Positions 8,620 to 17,023 of a stretch of DNA of 64,000 nucleotides are shown here, in pieces. The position numbers and the translations under genes are program-made. Position 1 is the stretch's first letter; each line of letters begins with the position of its first letter. The stretch is taken from contig CAVYKK010000030.1 of NCBI GenBank assembly GCA_963769045.1, positions 12,182 to 76,181 of the forward strand, in the 5' to 3' direction. Below the pieces are notes generated by a model, which was not told the DNA's origin, did no database searches, and saw only the letters and a program-made list of their open reading frames with translations. This DNA is from Methanocella_A sp963769045. GTDB taxonomy: Archaea; Halobacteriota; Methanocellia; Methanocellales; Methanocellaceae.

Positions 8620-11364
8620 ATGAGCCCGCTGCCTAAGACTTATGTATGCCTCTTCGTTCTTGCCAGTATCGCTCTTGTCACGCTGGCTGTTTTTACCCTG
8701 GCCGGCGATGCAAGAGAAGCACAATCGCCCGTAAATCCTAACTTGAGAATCTTGACGACACCGACGCCCACCCCTGTGCCGCAGGCTATCACGTTGAGCC
8801 CTGCCGTGAGAAATCTCACGGTGGCCGGCAATAACACGACACTATCGCTAAGCAGATCGCGGCTCATACTGCCGTCGCAGAATGTGGCTAAGGCGTTGCC
8901 CGACATGATCAGCGCTTACGCCGGGTATTACGCCTATGTTACTAATCCCATTGCGGATGATGTCTCGGTGATCAGCCTTATGACGGATACTGTGGTCGAT
9001 ACCATCACGCTCGGCGACGGGCCCGGCAGCATAGCGTTCGATCCCCAGGATAATACGAGACTATACAAGGTCAACGGGAACACAAGCTCCCTTTCGATCC
9101 TGTATGTCCCGGCGGACAAGCAGGAGTTCAACTGGGACCCGGTCGAGAAAGCGCGCCTGTCCGTTGGCAAGCAGCCCTTCGGCCTGGCTGTCAGCCCGGA
9201 CGGCCTCCGCATTTACGTAGCCAACATGGGTGACGGGACAGTGACGGTCATCAGGAAGTATCCTGCGACCCCGCCGATGAACATCATCGGGTTCCAGGTG
9301 ATCGCCACGGTCTCTGTCGGTAAACAGCCACACGCTATTGCGGTCAGTCCGGATGGCAAGCAAGTGTACGTCTCCTGCTTCGGCACGGACCGGGTGGCCG
9401 TCATCGATACGGCGACGAACAAAGTCGTGCAGTCGATTCCGGTTGGCCACGGCCCCCTCGGGCTGACGGTCAACCGGTATGGCAAGGTGTTCGTAGCGAA
9501 CTCCGGCGATAACACCGTATCAGAGATTGACCCGGCCAGCGGCACGGTTACCCGTATCTTCGCAGTGGGGTCGTACCCGTGTGCCGTCGCCATGGCACCG
9601 GACAAGCCCGCCGGCGGCCTGATTGTCAACCCGGCGATCACAGGAAAGGACCCGGCTACATGGGTCTATGTAGCCAACTACAAAAGTGACAATGTCTCTG
9701 TCATCAACACCGCATCGGGGAACGTCGGCTCCATTGGTGACGTACAGGCGCCCCTGGCCATCGCCGTGATGCCCGCGAAGAACGAAGCCTGTGTCCTCAG
9801 CCCCGTCGGCAACAACGTGTACGTGCTTAACACCAGCGACGACACATTGAAATTTGCCTTCGTATCGACCGTGGACAAGCAGCAGGACTACACGAATGAC
9901 GACCCGCTGGGCGGCCAGCAAAGCGCCGCGGGCTCGTACGACGGAAAATTGCTCATGATCGACTACGGGACCGGCGACCTGCGGGCGACGACCACGTACA
10001 GCGGCAAGAATCACATCTACGGCGAGGTCATGAACCGCAAGGCTCCCCAGAGCATCATCCTCAGCCCGGACGTGACAAAAGCTTATGTGTCCTGCTACTT
10101 CGATAATTCGGTGCTGGTCATCGATACGGCCACGAACCAGGTGACGGCGCGGATTGCGGTTGACCCGTATCCCCGCTACCTTGCCATCAGCAAGGATGGC
10201 TCCCGGCTGTACGTGGCATGTTCTGACGACATGTACAACGGCGGGGACGGCTCCGTTGTCAAGATTGATGCAACCACGAACCAGGTGATGAGCCACATCA
10301 AGTGGAAGCCCGTTTACCCCCAGCAATCTCTCAATCCTTACCGGATGGCTATTTCAGACGACGGCAACACGGTTTACGTTCTCTGCGGCCAGAATATGCT
10401 GGGGCAGCTCTATGCCATCGACACGAAAACCGATACCGTTAAAATGATCTATTCCAGCTATGATCAACCTAAGGGCCTGTTATTACAGGGCAGCCGGTTC
10501 CTGTATGTGACCGACTATTCGCCAAAGCAGGGCAATGCCAGCCTGTACGAACTGGATACTGCGGCGAACGTGGGCTATGAGATCGAACTGGACGTCAGCG
10601 ATAATGATTACAGCTGGCCTGCGACCCGGGTCAAGACTAAAACAAACAGCTCAGACCTCTACATGACATATGGCTCAGACATATCGGTGCTGGACACCGG
10701 GACCGTCGAGATCATCGCGAAGTATAAGGTCGACGACGATAGCTGGTACCGCAGCCTTGGCGACTTCGACTTCACGCCGGACGGCCGGTACGCCTACTTC
10801 GTCGGCCCCGAGGTCTCGGTATATGGCGGCGGGTATTCCGAACTTGCAGTGATAGTTGACACATCCACCGGCGCCTGCGTCGGCACCATCTCGTATGGCA
10901 CTTCTGACCATTTCATGGACGATTACCTGGGGCCGGGCATCGCCATCGGCAAGGTGCCGCCGGCACCGGCAAAGCCCACAGCGCCGCCGGCAGCGCAGCT
11001 ACAGGGCGGAGCGATTTACAGCAAGGTCGGGATTAGCGACCTGTTCCCCGGCCTCAGCTTCACGCCGTCCCCACGGCCGTTGCCAAAACTCAACCGGACC
11101 ATCATCCTGCCGGCACCTGTGGACGAGATGAGCGATGTGACGCCAACTCCGGCGCCGGCCACACCAACGCCTTCTGCGGATGTCGGGCCTGAAGTAGCAA
11201 TCATTACACCGATCCCGGGCGACGGTACAGCAAGCCAGCCGACGGACATACAGCCGTCCTCCCGGGCAGCGGCGACAGCACAGCCAGCCCCGGGCTTCGA
11301 GATGGCGGCCGTATGTGCGAGCGCTGCGGTAGCCCTGTGGCTGGTGGCCCGCAGGCGGAACTAA
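8620..11364 (+). CDS. YVTN-type beta-propeller surface protein with PGF-CTERM anchor
   Basis: A large secreted protein of about 914 residues. The N-terminal hydrophobic signal (YVCLFVLASIALVTLAVFTL) follows an ATG at 8620 that has AGGTGA at good spacing; a GTG at 8611 is less likely. The body has many blade repeats such as SVGKQPFGLAVSPDGLRIYV and IPVGHGPLGLTVNRYGKVFV, the usual six- or seven-bladed YVTN propeller, probably in two sets. A Pro/Thr-rich linker (TPTPAPATPTPS) leads to PGFEMAAVCASAAVALW and an RRR tail, the PGF-CTERM signal for archaeosortase processing. It is likely displayed on the S-layer side; binding partner unknown. A terminator-like hairpin lies at 11382-11407. Confidence 0.88.
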   Translation: MSPLPKTYVCLFVLASIALVTLAVFTLAGDAREAQSPVNPNLRILTTPTPTPVPQAITLSPAVRNLTVAGNNTTLSLSRSRLILPSQNVAKALPDMISAYAGYYAYVTNPIADDVSVISLMTDTVVDTITLGDGPGSIAFDPQDNTRLYKVNGNTSSLSILYVPADKQEFNWDPVEKARLSVGKQPFGLAVSPDGLRIYVANMGDGTVTVIRKYPATPPMNIIGFQVIATVSVGKQPHAIAVSPDGKQVYVSCFGTDRVAVIDTATNKVVQSIPVGHGPLGLTVNRYGKVFVANSGDNTVSEIDPASGTVTRIFAVGSYPCAVAMAPDKPAGGLIVNPAITGKDPATWVYVANYKSDNVSVINTASGNVGSIGDVQAPLAIAVMPAKNEACVLSPVGNNVYVLNTSDDTLKFAFVSTVDKQQDYTNDDPLGGQQSAAGSYDGKLLMIDYGTGDLRATTTYSGKNHIYGEVMNRKAPQSIILSPDVTKAYVSCYFDNSVLVIDTATNQVTARIAVDPYPRYLAISKDGSRLYVACSDDMYNGGDGSVVKIDATTNQVMSHIKWKPVYPQQSLNPYRMAISDDGNTVYVLCGQNMLGQLYAIDTKTDTVKMIYSSYDQPKGLLLQGSRFLYVTDYSPKQGNASLYELDTAANVGYEIELDVSDNDYSWPATRVKTKTNSSDLYMTYGSDISVLDTGTVEIIAKYKVDDDSWYRSLGDFDFTPDGRYAYFVGPEVSVYGGGYSELAVIVDTSTGACVGTISYGTSDHFMDDYLGPGIAIGKVPPAPAKPTAPPAAQLQGGAIYSKVGISDLFPGLSFTPSPRPLPKLNRTIILPAPVDEMSDVTPTPAPATPTPSADVGPEVAIITPIPGDGTASQPTDIQPSSRAAATAQPAPGFEMAAVCASAAVALWLVARRRN

Positions 11365-11381
11365 ATTCTTAGAACAGATTG

Positions 11382-11407
11382 TGGGGCCGACTCGCCCCAT
11401 TTTTTTA
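11382..11407. terminator. Hairpin and T-run between convergent genes
   Basis: TGGGGC (11382-11387) pairs with GCCCCA (11394-11399), followed by seven T residues. It lies between the ends of the surface-protein gene and the oppositely oriented arginase gene and could stop transcription from the left. Confidence 0.55.
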
Positions 11408-12340
11408 TAATATCTTTTTACCCAGCGCGGACGTGATCAGACCGATGGCCAGCTTGCCGGTGTTATTATACCGGTCTAAAATTGGATTGAGCTCGACTAC
11501 TTCAAGCGATTTCAGCTTGCCGCACTCCGAGATCATTTCCATGGCCAGGTGAGCTTCCCGGTATGTTATGCCGCCCTGTACAGGCGTACCGACGCCCGGC
11601 GCGTCCAGCGGGTCCATTGAATCGAGATCGAAAGACACATGCAATGCGTCTGTGCCGTCACATGCGATCTTCATCGCCTTCTTCATGACCTTGAACATGC
11701 CCAGCTCGTCGATCTCCCTCATGGTGAACACGGTCACCTTCGACTGCCTCAACAGCTCGCGCTCTAACGGGTCAATGTCCCGTGCGCCGATCAGTACGCA
11801 ATTTGGCTCGCAGACACGGGTCCTGCCCATCTGGCCGACCAGTCGCTTCGTGCCGCGGCCCACAGAGGTGGCGAAGCTCATCCCGTGGATGTTCCCGGAA
11901 ATCGTCGTGTCCTCGGTGTTAAAGTCGCCGTGGGCGTCGATCCAGATCATCCCAATCTTGCTATAGTGCTGGCTCAGCGCCGCCGTGGTGCCCATGGCGA
12001 TGCTGTGGTCGCCGCCGATCACCAGCGGGAAGACGCCGTCTGTGATGGCCTGGCTCACGAAGTCCCGGACCTTGCGGCAGGCGCACAGCACGTCCTCATA
12101 GTGCTTGAGCTTCGGGTTGTCCGGCGGAGCAATCGACCACCGGGGCACGTAGATGTTACCCGAGTCTTCCACTTCTACGCCCAGTTCCGCGATACGCTGT
12201 ACGAGGCCGTCGTTACGCAATGCGTCCGGGCCCATGTCGATGCCGCGCCGGTCGGCGCCGAGGTCGAGAGGGACACCTACGATGCGCACTTTGCTGATGG
12301 ACGGGTGGCCGTTGTCGCGGGACGTAGATCGAGAAGTCAT
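11405..12340 (-). CDS. rocF: Arginase (ureohydrolase family)
   Basis: A binuclear-manganese ureohydrolase of 311 residues, predicted to cleave arginine to ornithine and urea. Metal-binding motifs are all present: GGDHSIAMG, IWIDAHGDFN and SFDLDSMDPLDAPG. The TYREAHLAME block and the C-terminal VVELNPILDRYNNTGK follow the arginase pattern rather than agmatinase. The substrate loop GNIHGMSFA also fits. It starts at ATG 12340 and is transcribed towards the surface-protein gene. The neighbouring genes do not form an obvious arginine pathway, so the physiological role (nitrogen supply or polyamine precursor) is open. Confidence 0.88.
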   Translation of the reverse strand: MTSRSTSRDNGHPSISKVRIVGVPLDLGADRRGIDMGPDALRNDGLVQRIAELGVEVEDSGNIYVPRWSIAPPDNPKLKHYEDVLCACRKVRDFVSQAITDGVFPLVIGGDHSIAMGTTAALSQHYSKIGMIWIDAHGDFNTEDTTISGNIHGMSFATSVGRGTKRLVGQMGRTRVCEPNCVLIGARDIDPLERELLRQSKVTVFTMREIDELGMFKVMKKAMKIACDGTDALHVSFDLDSMDPLDAPGVGTPVQGGITYREAHLAMEMISECGKLKSLEVVELNPILDRYNNTGKLAIGLITSALGKKIL

Positions 12341-12408
12341 AGATCGTGTGTGTTGTGTCTCTGCACTAATATAGCCTTTTTCTCATTGTGGCAGAACCGG
12401 CCGGCCTC

Positions 12409-12819
12409 CTACAATATGTAAGCGAACGGATTGAACATGCCGGTCGAGATGCGCAGACTGACGTTGGCATCGACGCTGCCGAGATTGCTAATCCTATAGC
12501 TGATCGGGACGATCGAGCCCATCCCCTCCGACCCGGACATCGCGCCAATGGACATCGTGCCATTGGACATACTGTGGCTGGTCAGGCTTTCCGATCGCAC
12601 TTCGATCGGGGCATCGGCGTCGATGTGTATCCACGTCATCCCGGGGGGCAGGGTGTAAGACCGGGCATCGCCCGGTGCCAGCCGGATGGTATCGTCGACC
12701 ATGGCGTGATCGCCGACGGAAGTAAAGAGTATGAAAACGAAGCCAAGCATGCAAAGTACCATCAGGAAGAAATAAACTTTCGCGATGATTACGACGCAGT
12801 TCCACAGGGCTTGAAGCAT
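12409..12819 (-). CDS. Small membrane-anchored protein of unknown function
   Basis: About 136 residues. I chose the ATG at 12819, which has AGGTGATC just upstream; the longer frame from 12861 lacks such a site. One N-terminal membrane segment (VYFFLMVLCMLGFVFILF) is followed by an outside part of beta character with a Ser/Met/Gly-rich stretch (MSNGTMSIGAMSGSEGMG). No family recognised. It lies 45 bp after the Bat-type regulator on the same strand and may be co-transcribed with it. Confidence 0.7.
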   Translation of the reverse strand: MLQALWNCVVIIAKVYFFLMVLCMLGFVFILFTSVGDHAMVDDTIRLAPGDARSYTLPPGMTWIHIDADAPIEVRSESLTSHSMSNGTMSIGAMSGSEGMGSIVPISYRISNLGSVDANVSLRISTGMFNPFAYIL

Positions 12820-12864
12820 GATCACCTGTCGATGTCCGGCGATATAACCCTTCTGTCGCAATTG

Positions 12865-13494
12865 TTATACCGGGTGCAGGTAATTTTCCAGCACCTTTTT
12901 CTCGGCCTTCCGCAGGTGCTCGACCGCCGTCGACGGCGAAACGCCCAGCTTTGCCGCAAGGTCTTCCGCAGAGGCACGGCGGGGCGTGTCGAAGTATCCC
13001 AGCTCGACGGCGGCCGCCAGTGCCGCTGCCTGCCGATCCGTGAGCTCGCTGTCCGGGCCCCGGGCGTCGGAGCCCCGGATGTAGGCGATCTCCGCGTAAG
13101 CCTCCAGGCTGGCGATGGCCTGCTGCAGGTCTTCACGGGACGGTGCCATCAGGTGCCAGTTCTCCACGCCATCCCGGATGATCGTAGGGCCGACGAACAC
13201 GCAGTTGGTCTTCAGGATGTGCTCGAGGATGGAGCTCTGCTCGGCCCAGGTCACGACGTCGGCCCGTCCTGCGCCTGTGGAGAGAACGGAAAATTTCTTG
13301 ATCTCCGGCAGCCGGGACAGGTAGGATTCGAGCTTCCCTGCGGCAGGAGTGACGATGGTCTGGTAGCCGTACAACTGACGATTCGGCAACACGTAGGTGT
13401 ATCGCACCAGGATGGTGGCGCGAAGCCCTTTCGACAGCTTGTAATGCCAGCAGTCCTTGTGCTTGAGGCCTATGGTCACGGCGAGGGTCGACAT
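12865..13494 (-). CDS. HTH_10 (bacterio-opsin-activator type) transcription regulator
   Basis: About 209 residues from the ATG at 13494; the longer frame from 13527 would overlap the promoter. The N-terminal 130 residues form an unassigned sensor region. The C-terminus holds the HTH_10 domain: LTDRQAAALAAAVELGYFDT, then the recognition region LAAKLGVSPSTAVEHLRKAE. This arrangement is typical of archaeal Bat/DmsR-like regulators. The gene is divergent from ilvC, with 71 bp between the starts, so control of ilvC or of the downstream membrane protein is possible but not shown. Confidence 0.85.
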   Translation of the reverse strand: MSTLAVTIGLKHKDCWHYKLSKGLRATILVRYTYVLPNRQLYGYQTIVTPAAGKLESYLSRLPEIKKFSVLSTGAGRADVVTWAEQSSILEHILKTNCVFVGPTIIRDGVENWHLMAPSREDLQQAIASLEAYAEIAYIRGSDARGPDSELTDRQAAALAAAVELGYFDTPRRASAEDLAAKLGVSPSTAVEHLRKAEKKVLENYLHPV

Positions 13495-13565
13495 AAATAT
13501 CAAGTACCGCATATGTTCGGTATACAAATTAAAGTTACCGGGCTACGATCATGTAGTGTGGTCTT

Positions 13566-14564
13566 ATGGTAACCATTTACTATGATAAGGACGCTGACTT
13601 GAAGTACCTCAAGGGTAAGAAAATCGCGATCATCGGCTACGGCAGCCAGGGCATGGCCCAGTCCCATAACCTCAAGGACTCGGGACTGGACGTCGTGGTG
13701 GGCCTCCGCAAAGGCGGGGAGTCATGGAACCTGGCGAAGAAGGAGGGCATGAAGGTCGCCACTGTCGAGGAAGCCGCACAGCAGGGTGACGTCATCCAGA
13801 TGCTCATCCCCGACGAGCTGCAGGGCAAGGTCTACAAGGAGCAGATCGAGCCATACATGAAGAAGGGTAAGACCCTCATGTTCTCCCACGGCTTCAACAT
13901 CCGCTACGGCATGATCAAGCCCGGCAAGGACATCGACGTCATCATGATCGCCCCCAAGAGCCCGGGTCACCTCGTCAGGAGGATGTACCAGGAAGGCGTG
14001 GGCGTACCGTCACTCATCGCCATCGAGCAGGATGCTTCCGGGAAGGCAAGGCAGATCGGCCTGGCCTACGCCATGGGTATCGGCTCGACGAAGGCCGGCG
14101 TGATCGAGACGACCTTCACCGAAGAGACCGAGACGGACCTGTTCGGCGAGCAGGTAGACCTCTGCGGCGGTGTCACCGAGATGGTCAAGGCTTCGTTCGA
14201 GACTCTTGTCGAGGCGGGCTACCAGCCGGAGATCGCCTACTTCGAGACGCTCCACGAGCTGAAGCTGATCGTCGACCTCATGTACGAGGGCGGCATGACC
14301 AACATGTGGGACAGCGTGTCCGACACGGCGCAATACGGCGGCCTCACCCGGGGCAAGCGAGTCATCAATGACGAGAGCCGCATGGCCATGTGGGAAACAC
14401 TGCTGGAGATCCAGGACGGCCGCTTCGCCAAAGAATGGGTGCTGGAGAACGTGGCCGGCAGGCCCGTGTTCAACTCGCTGACGAAGATGGACGCCGAGCA
14501 CCAGATCGAGACGGTCGGGAAAGAGCTGCGGTCTATGATGCCGTGGCTTAAGAAGAAGAAGTAA
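13566..14564 (+). CDS. ilvC: Ketol-acid reductoisomerase IlvC
   Basis: A class I enzyme of 332 residues, converting acetolactate or acetohydroxybutyrate to the dihydroxy acids with NAD(P)H. The N-terminal Rossmann fold has KKIAIIGYGSQGMAQSHNL. The catalytic part has MIAPKSPGHLVRRMYQEGVG and a helical C-terminal domain with acidic Mg ligands (FTEETETDLFGEQ; ETLHELKLIVDLMYEGG). It starts at ATG 13566 with almost no leader. It acts after IlvBN at 4.7-6.9 kb but is transcribed separately, behind a divergent regulator. A hairpin repeat begins two bases after the stop. Confidence 0.97.
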   Translation: MVTIYYDKDADLKYLKGKKIAIIGYGSQGMAQSHNLKDSGLDVVVGLRKGGESWNLAKKEGMKVATVEEAAQQGDVIQMLIPDELQGKVYKEQIEPYMKKGKTLMFSHGFNIRYGMIKPGKDIDVIMIAPKSPGHLVRRMYQEGVGVPSLIAIEQDASGKARQIGLAYAMGIGSTKAGVIETTFTEETETDLFGEQVDLCGGVTEMVKASFETLVEAGYQPEIAYFETLHELKLIVDLMYEGGMTNMWDSVSDTAQYGGLTRGKRVINDESRMAMWETLLEIQDGRFAKEWVLENVAGRPVFNSLTKMDAEHQIETVGKELRSMMPWLKKKK

Positions 14565-14565
14565 T

Positions 14566-14739
14566 CATTGGACATGGAGGGCACTAAGGGCGCGGAGGTC
14601 TCGTGCCCTCAGTATATGTTCCTCATGCCAATTCTTTTTTTAAGGTGTAACTGCCGTTCAACGTCTATAATATATTGATCATTATAGCTCCGTAACCTTC
14701 GCGGCCTCCGTGGCCTCTGTGCCCTTTGTGTCCAATGCT
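14566..14739. repeat. Intergenic hairpin repeat, copy 2
   Basis: The left arm CATTGGACATGGAGGGCAC starts two bases after the ilvC stop. The right arm ends GTGCCCTTTGTGTCCAATG. The arms pair over about 40 bp with a loop of roughly 95 nt, and each arm is built of 9-nt units (GGGCACnnA). It may also act as a 3' end structure for ilvC. Confidence 0.7.
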
Positions 14740-14821
14740 CGCCCATTACATTGATTAGCTTTTTCAAAGCCTGCTCCGATTATCTGTTGAATCAGCATAA
14801 AACACGATAAGGGGTGGATTC

Positions 14822-15542
14822 ATGATAAAGAGAATAATTTGTGCAGCTTTGATAGCCTCGATGCTCCTGCTTTGCTTCGCGCAGGCAGCCGGGGCGCAGA
14901 CGGCCGGCTACGGCCAGCAGCAGTTCCAGCAGCCACAGTCCGGTCAGCAGCCGATGTACGGTCAGCAGCCGGGCTACGGACAACAGCCGGGCTACGGGCA
15001 GGCTCCCGCAGTCCAGCCTGGCCAGCTCAACATACCGCCTGCGCCAGGCCAAGCCAGTGCCGAACATGCAGTATGGTAACACTAACAGAGCAGCCATTAT
15101 CGGCGAACAGTTCTCGCAGGCGTCGCAGGGCAACGCGAACGTCTACGTCTCCGAGAATAACAATGGCACCATATCGGTTGACGTATACCTCTTGAAGAAC
15201 GCCGACCCATACGCGATGGCGCCCACGATGGCCAACCTCACCTATATGGTGGACGGCATTTACGGCCTGACGGACCGGGCAGGCAACGACATCCTGATGA
15301 CGGTCTACGATACGTCCGGCAATGTGATCACGACTGCGAAGTTCTCCGATTCGAAGAACGCGTTCGAATATTATAACGTGCCCGAGTCCGCACGTCAGGT
15401 GACCCAGCCGTCTTATGGCCAGCCGTCTGGCGGGCAGCAGCCTGCCTATGGCCAGCAGCCATCCTACGGGCAGCAGCCCGCATACGGCGGCGGCACCGGC
15501 ATGCAGCGGCCTTTTACAGGCAGCGGGCAGCAGCGGTTTTAA
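14822..15542 (+). CDS. Secreted protein with Gln/Tyr/Gly-rich repeats, interrupted by a frameshift
   Basis: The first frame (14822-15079) encodes a signal peptide (AALIASMLLLCFAQAAGA) and repeats of the type QQPGYGQ. The second frame (open through 15542) encodes a compact domain (NNGTISVDVYLLKNADPYA, DILMTVYDTSGNVITTAKF) and again ends in QQPAYGQQPSYG repeats. The shared repeat type and the matching junction near 15040-15060 (QAKPVPNMQYGN) indicate one protein of about 240 residues with a one-base slip. The AAGGGGTGG ribosome site precedes ATG 14822. No family recognised; cell-surface location is inferred. A terminator hairpin follows. Confidence 0.7.
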
Positions 15543-15543
15543 C

Positions 15544-15572
15544 GCGGGCCTAAAGCCCGCATTTTCTTCTCG
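15544..15572 (+). terminator. Stem-loop after the QQ-repeat gene
   Basis: GCGGGC (15544-15549) pairs with GCCCGC (15555-15560), followed by ATTTTCTTCT. It begins two bases after the stop codon. Confidence 0.65.
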
Positions 15573-15895
15573 CATATGAAAAGGTAGCATTTGCTGCGGC
15601 GCGCGCTGACCACAGGGTAAATACTGCCCTGCGAGCTTCATTTTTTACAAATACTAAATACTATATAGCAGGCTGATATTGGATAACCGAAACCCCGAGC
15701 GGAAGTGCAAATATAAAATTTGCCGCATGATCATTTCCTGCCGGACATCCGGGATAGATCGGCAGATGCAGCGTAGGTATAGAGGATACTGGCCTCTTTA
15801 AAAAAGAAATCGAATAATAATTGGTCGATCAATTGAAATGTGAAATAAAGTCAATTTAGTTCTTTTTTAGTAATTGCAATCCGTATTTACTAAAT
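15573..15895. other. Intergenic region upstream of the first archaellin gene
   Basis: No gene or clear repeat is seen. The right half is AT-rich and leads into the archaellin promoter. Confidence 0.5.
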
Positions 15896-16033
15896 TGAAA
15901 TTAATAGCGAGTAATTTCCGTTTAATCAGAAAAAATTTATATTAACTCTGGTGCTTGTAGGTATTAGGGCAGCCAGAAGAAACGTCTAAAAAGCTAATAA
16001 TTCTGGCTACAGGAATGTAGTGAGGTATTAACA
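15896..16033 (+). promoter_or_regulatory. flaB1 promoter and structured leader
   Basis: The TATA element TTTATATTA lies at 15936-15944, preceded by purine-rich AGAAAAAA (BRE-like). The leader can form an 8-bp stem AGCCAGAA (15971-15978) with TTCTGGCT (16001-16008), then GAGGT before the ATG at 16034. Nearly the same sequence, including the stem, precedes flaB2 at 19401-19538, so it is conserved beyond what coding requires. Transcription probably starts near 15965. Confidence 0.75.
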
Positions 16034-16615
16034 ATGAAAAGCTATGGAAGAAAATTCGCGAAGAACGATGCGGCTTTCACGGGTCTTGAGGCTGCGATAG
16101 TGCTCATCGCTTTCGTGGTAGTTGCAGCGGTATTCTCCTATGTGATGCTCGGAGCAGGTTTCTTCACGTCACAGAAGAGCAAGGAAGTCGTGCACACTGG
16201 TGTAGACCAGGCAACCTCGTCCATCGAACTTGCCGGCGACATCGTCGGTGTCGGTGACACGGGCACCCAGAAGCTCACGGGCGTTAACATTACCCTGTCG
16301 CTGACTGCGGGCAACAACCCCGTCGACATTAACAAGCTGATTGTGTCCGCCAGGACGTCGAGTGCGTACAACGCGTCGGTGTTCGACGGTCTTCAGGATG
16401 ACCAGGTCCTGTGGGTCCAGAGGATTAACCAGAATGACCTGCTGGAGAAGTTCGAGAAGGTCCAGCTGAACATCCCGGTAGCGTCCACTCCAACCAATCT
16501 TCAGATCGGGCCTAACGAGAAGATCACCTTCGAGATTAAGCCGGCAACCGGCGCAATCATGGCAGTCTCGGTGACCACACCGCCCGCAATCGACGCGGTC
16601 ATGTTACTCGTATAA
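16034..16615 (+). CDS. flaB1: Archaellin FlaB, copy 1
   Basis: The structural subunit of the archaellum filament, 193 residues. A short charged leader (MKSYGRKFAKND) precedes the class III signal and hydrophobic helix (AAFTGLEAAIVLIAFVVVAA), to be cut by a FlaK/PibD peptidase. The rest forms the exposed beta domain (VGVGDTGTQKLTGVNITLSL). Copy 2 at 19539 differs at only a handful of residues, mainly in the leader (KFAKN against NLRKN) and G/D, N/Q and D/G exchanges. The gene is monocistronic: its own promoter, then a hairpin terminator. Confidence 0.95.
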   Translation: MKSYGRKFAKNDAAFTGLEAAIVLIAFVVVAAVFSYVMLGAGFFTSQKSKEVVHTGVDQATSSIELAGDIVGVGDTGTQKLTGVNITLSLTAGNNPVDINKLIVSARTSSAYNASVFDGLQDDQVLWVQRINQNDLLEKFEKVQLNIPVASTPTNLQIGPNEKITFEIKPATGAIMAVSVTTPPAIDAVMLLV

Positions 16616-16646
16616 ACCCAAATACAAAAATTGTAATATCAGCTGC

Positions 16647-16682
16647 GGTGGTGCTTTTTGCACCACCTGAATCATTTTTTTA
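16647..16682 (+). terminator. flaB1 terminator
   Basis: GGTGGTGC (16647-16654) pairs with GCACCACC (16660-16667) around a T-rich loop, followed within 8 bases by a run of T. A related stem with a different loop follows flaB2. Confidence 0.7.
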
Positions 16683-16798
16683 ATATCTTAATCCATCTGT
16701 GTTAAACCATTTTTAATATTAGCGGTAAAATCAGATACTTTCCATATAATCAGCTTATTTTGCAATTTAGGAAGTAAATTTACTTAATCACATTTTTT

Positions 16799-16830
16799 GT
16801 ACAAAAAATATATTATAAACGGTAATCATT
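16799..16830 (+). promoter_or_regulatory. Promoter of the first FlaC-type gene
   Basis: GTACAAAAAATATATTATAA is followed by AATCAT. The same arrangement (GTACAAAAGGTATATTACAA, then AATCA) occurs at 20781-20812 before the second FlaC-type gene. The conserved TATA-containing block points to a duplicated promoter, leaving a leader of about 190 nt. An open frame across this leader (16797-17024) starts inside the promoter and is not believable in full. Confidence 0.55.
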
Positions 16831-17023
16831 GGTTACTTACCAAAACATACCGATCGTATAGGCCGGGCACCGGATGGTTCATACAGTGGTTTCGTGTAAG
16901 CGTCTTTCGCTTCCATGAAGCCTGGTGTGCCTCGCCTGTGGAACACCCGGCAATCCTGGCGGAGGTAATTGTCATTACGGTAAATCCGGCCTGCATAGAG
17001 GCTTTAAAGGAGGTGCGCTCATA

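Noticed and set aside
9520..10326. 268-codon antisense frame in the propeller gene
   Set aside because: Shadow of the YVTN repeats; no independent evidence.
12388..13572. 394-codon frame antisense to the small membrane protein and Bat-type regulator
   Set aside because: The minus strand holds recognisable domains and ribosome sites; this frame has none and is a third-position shadow.
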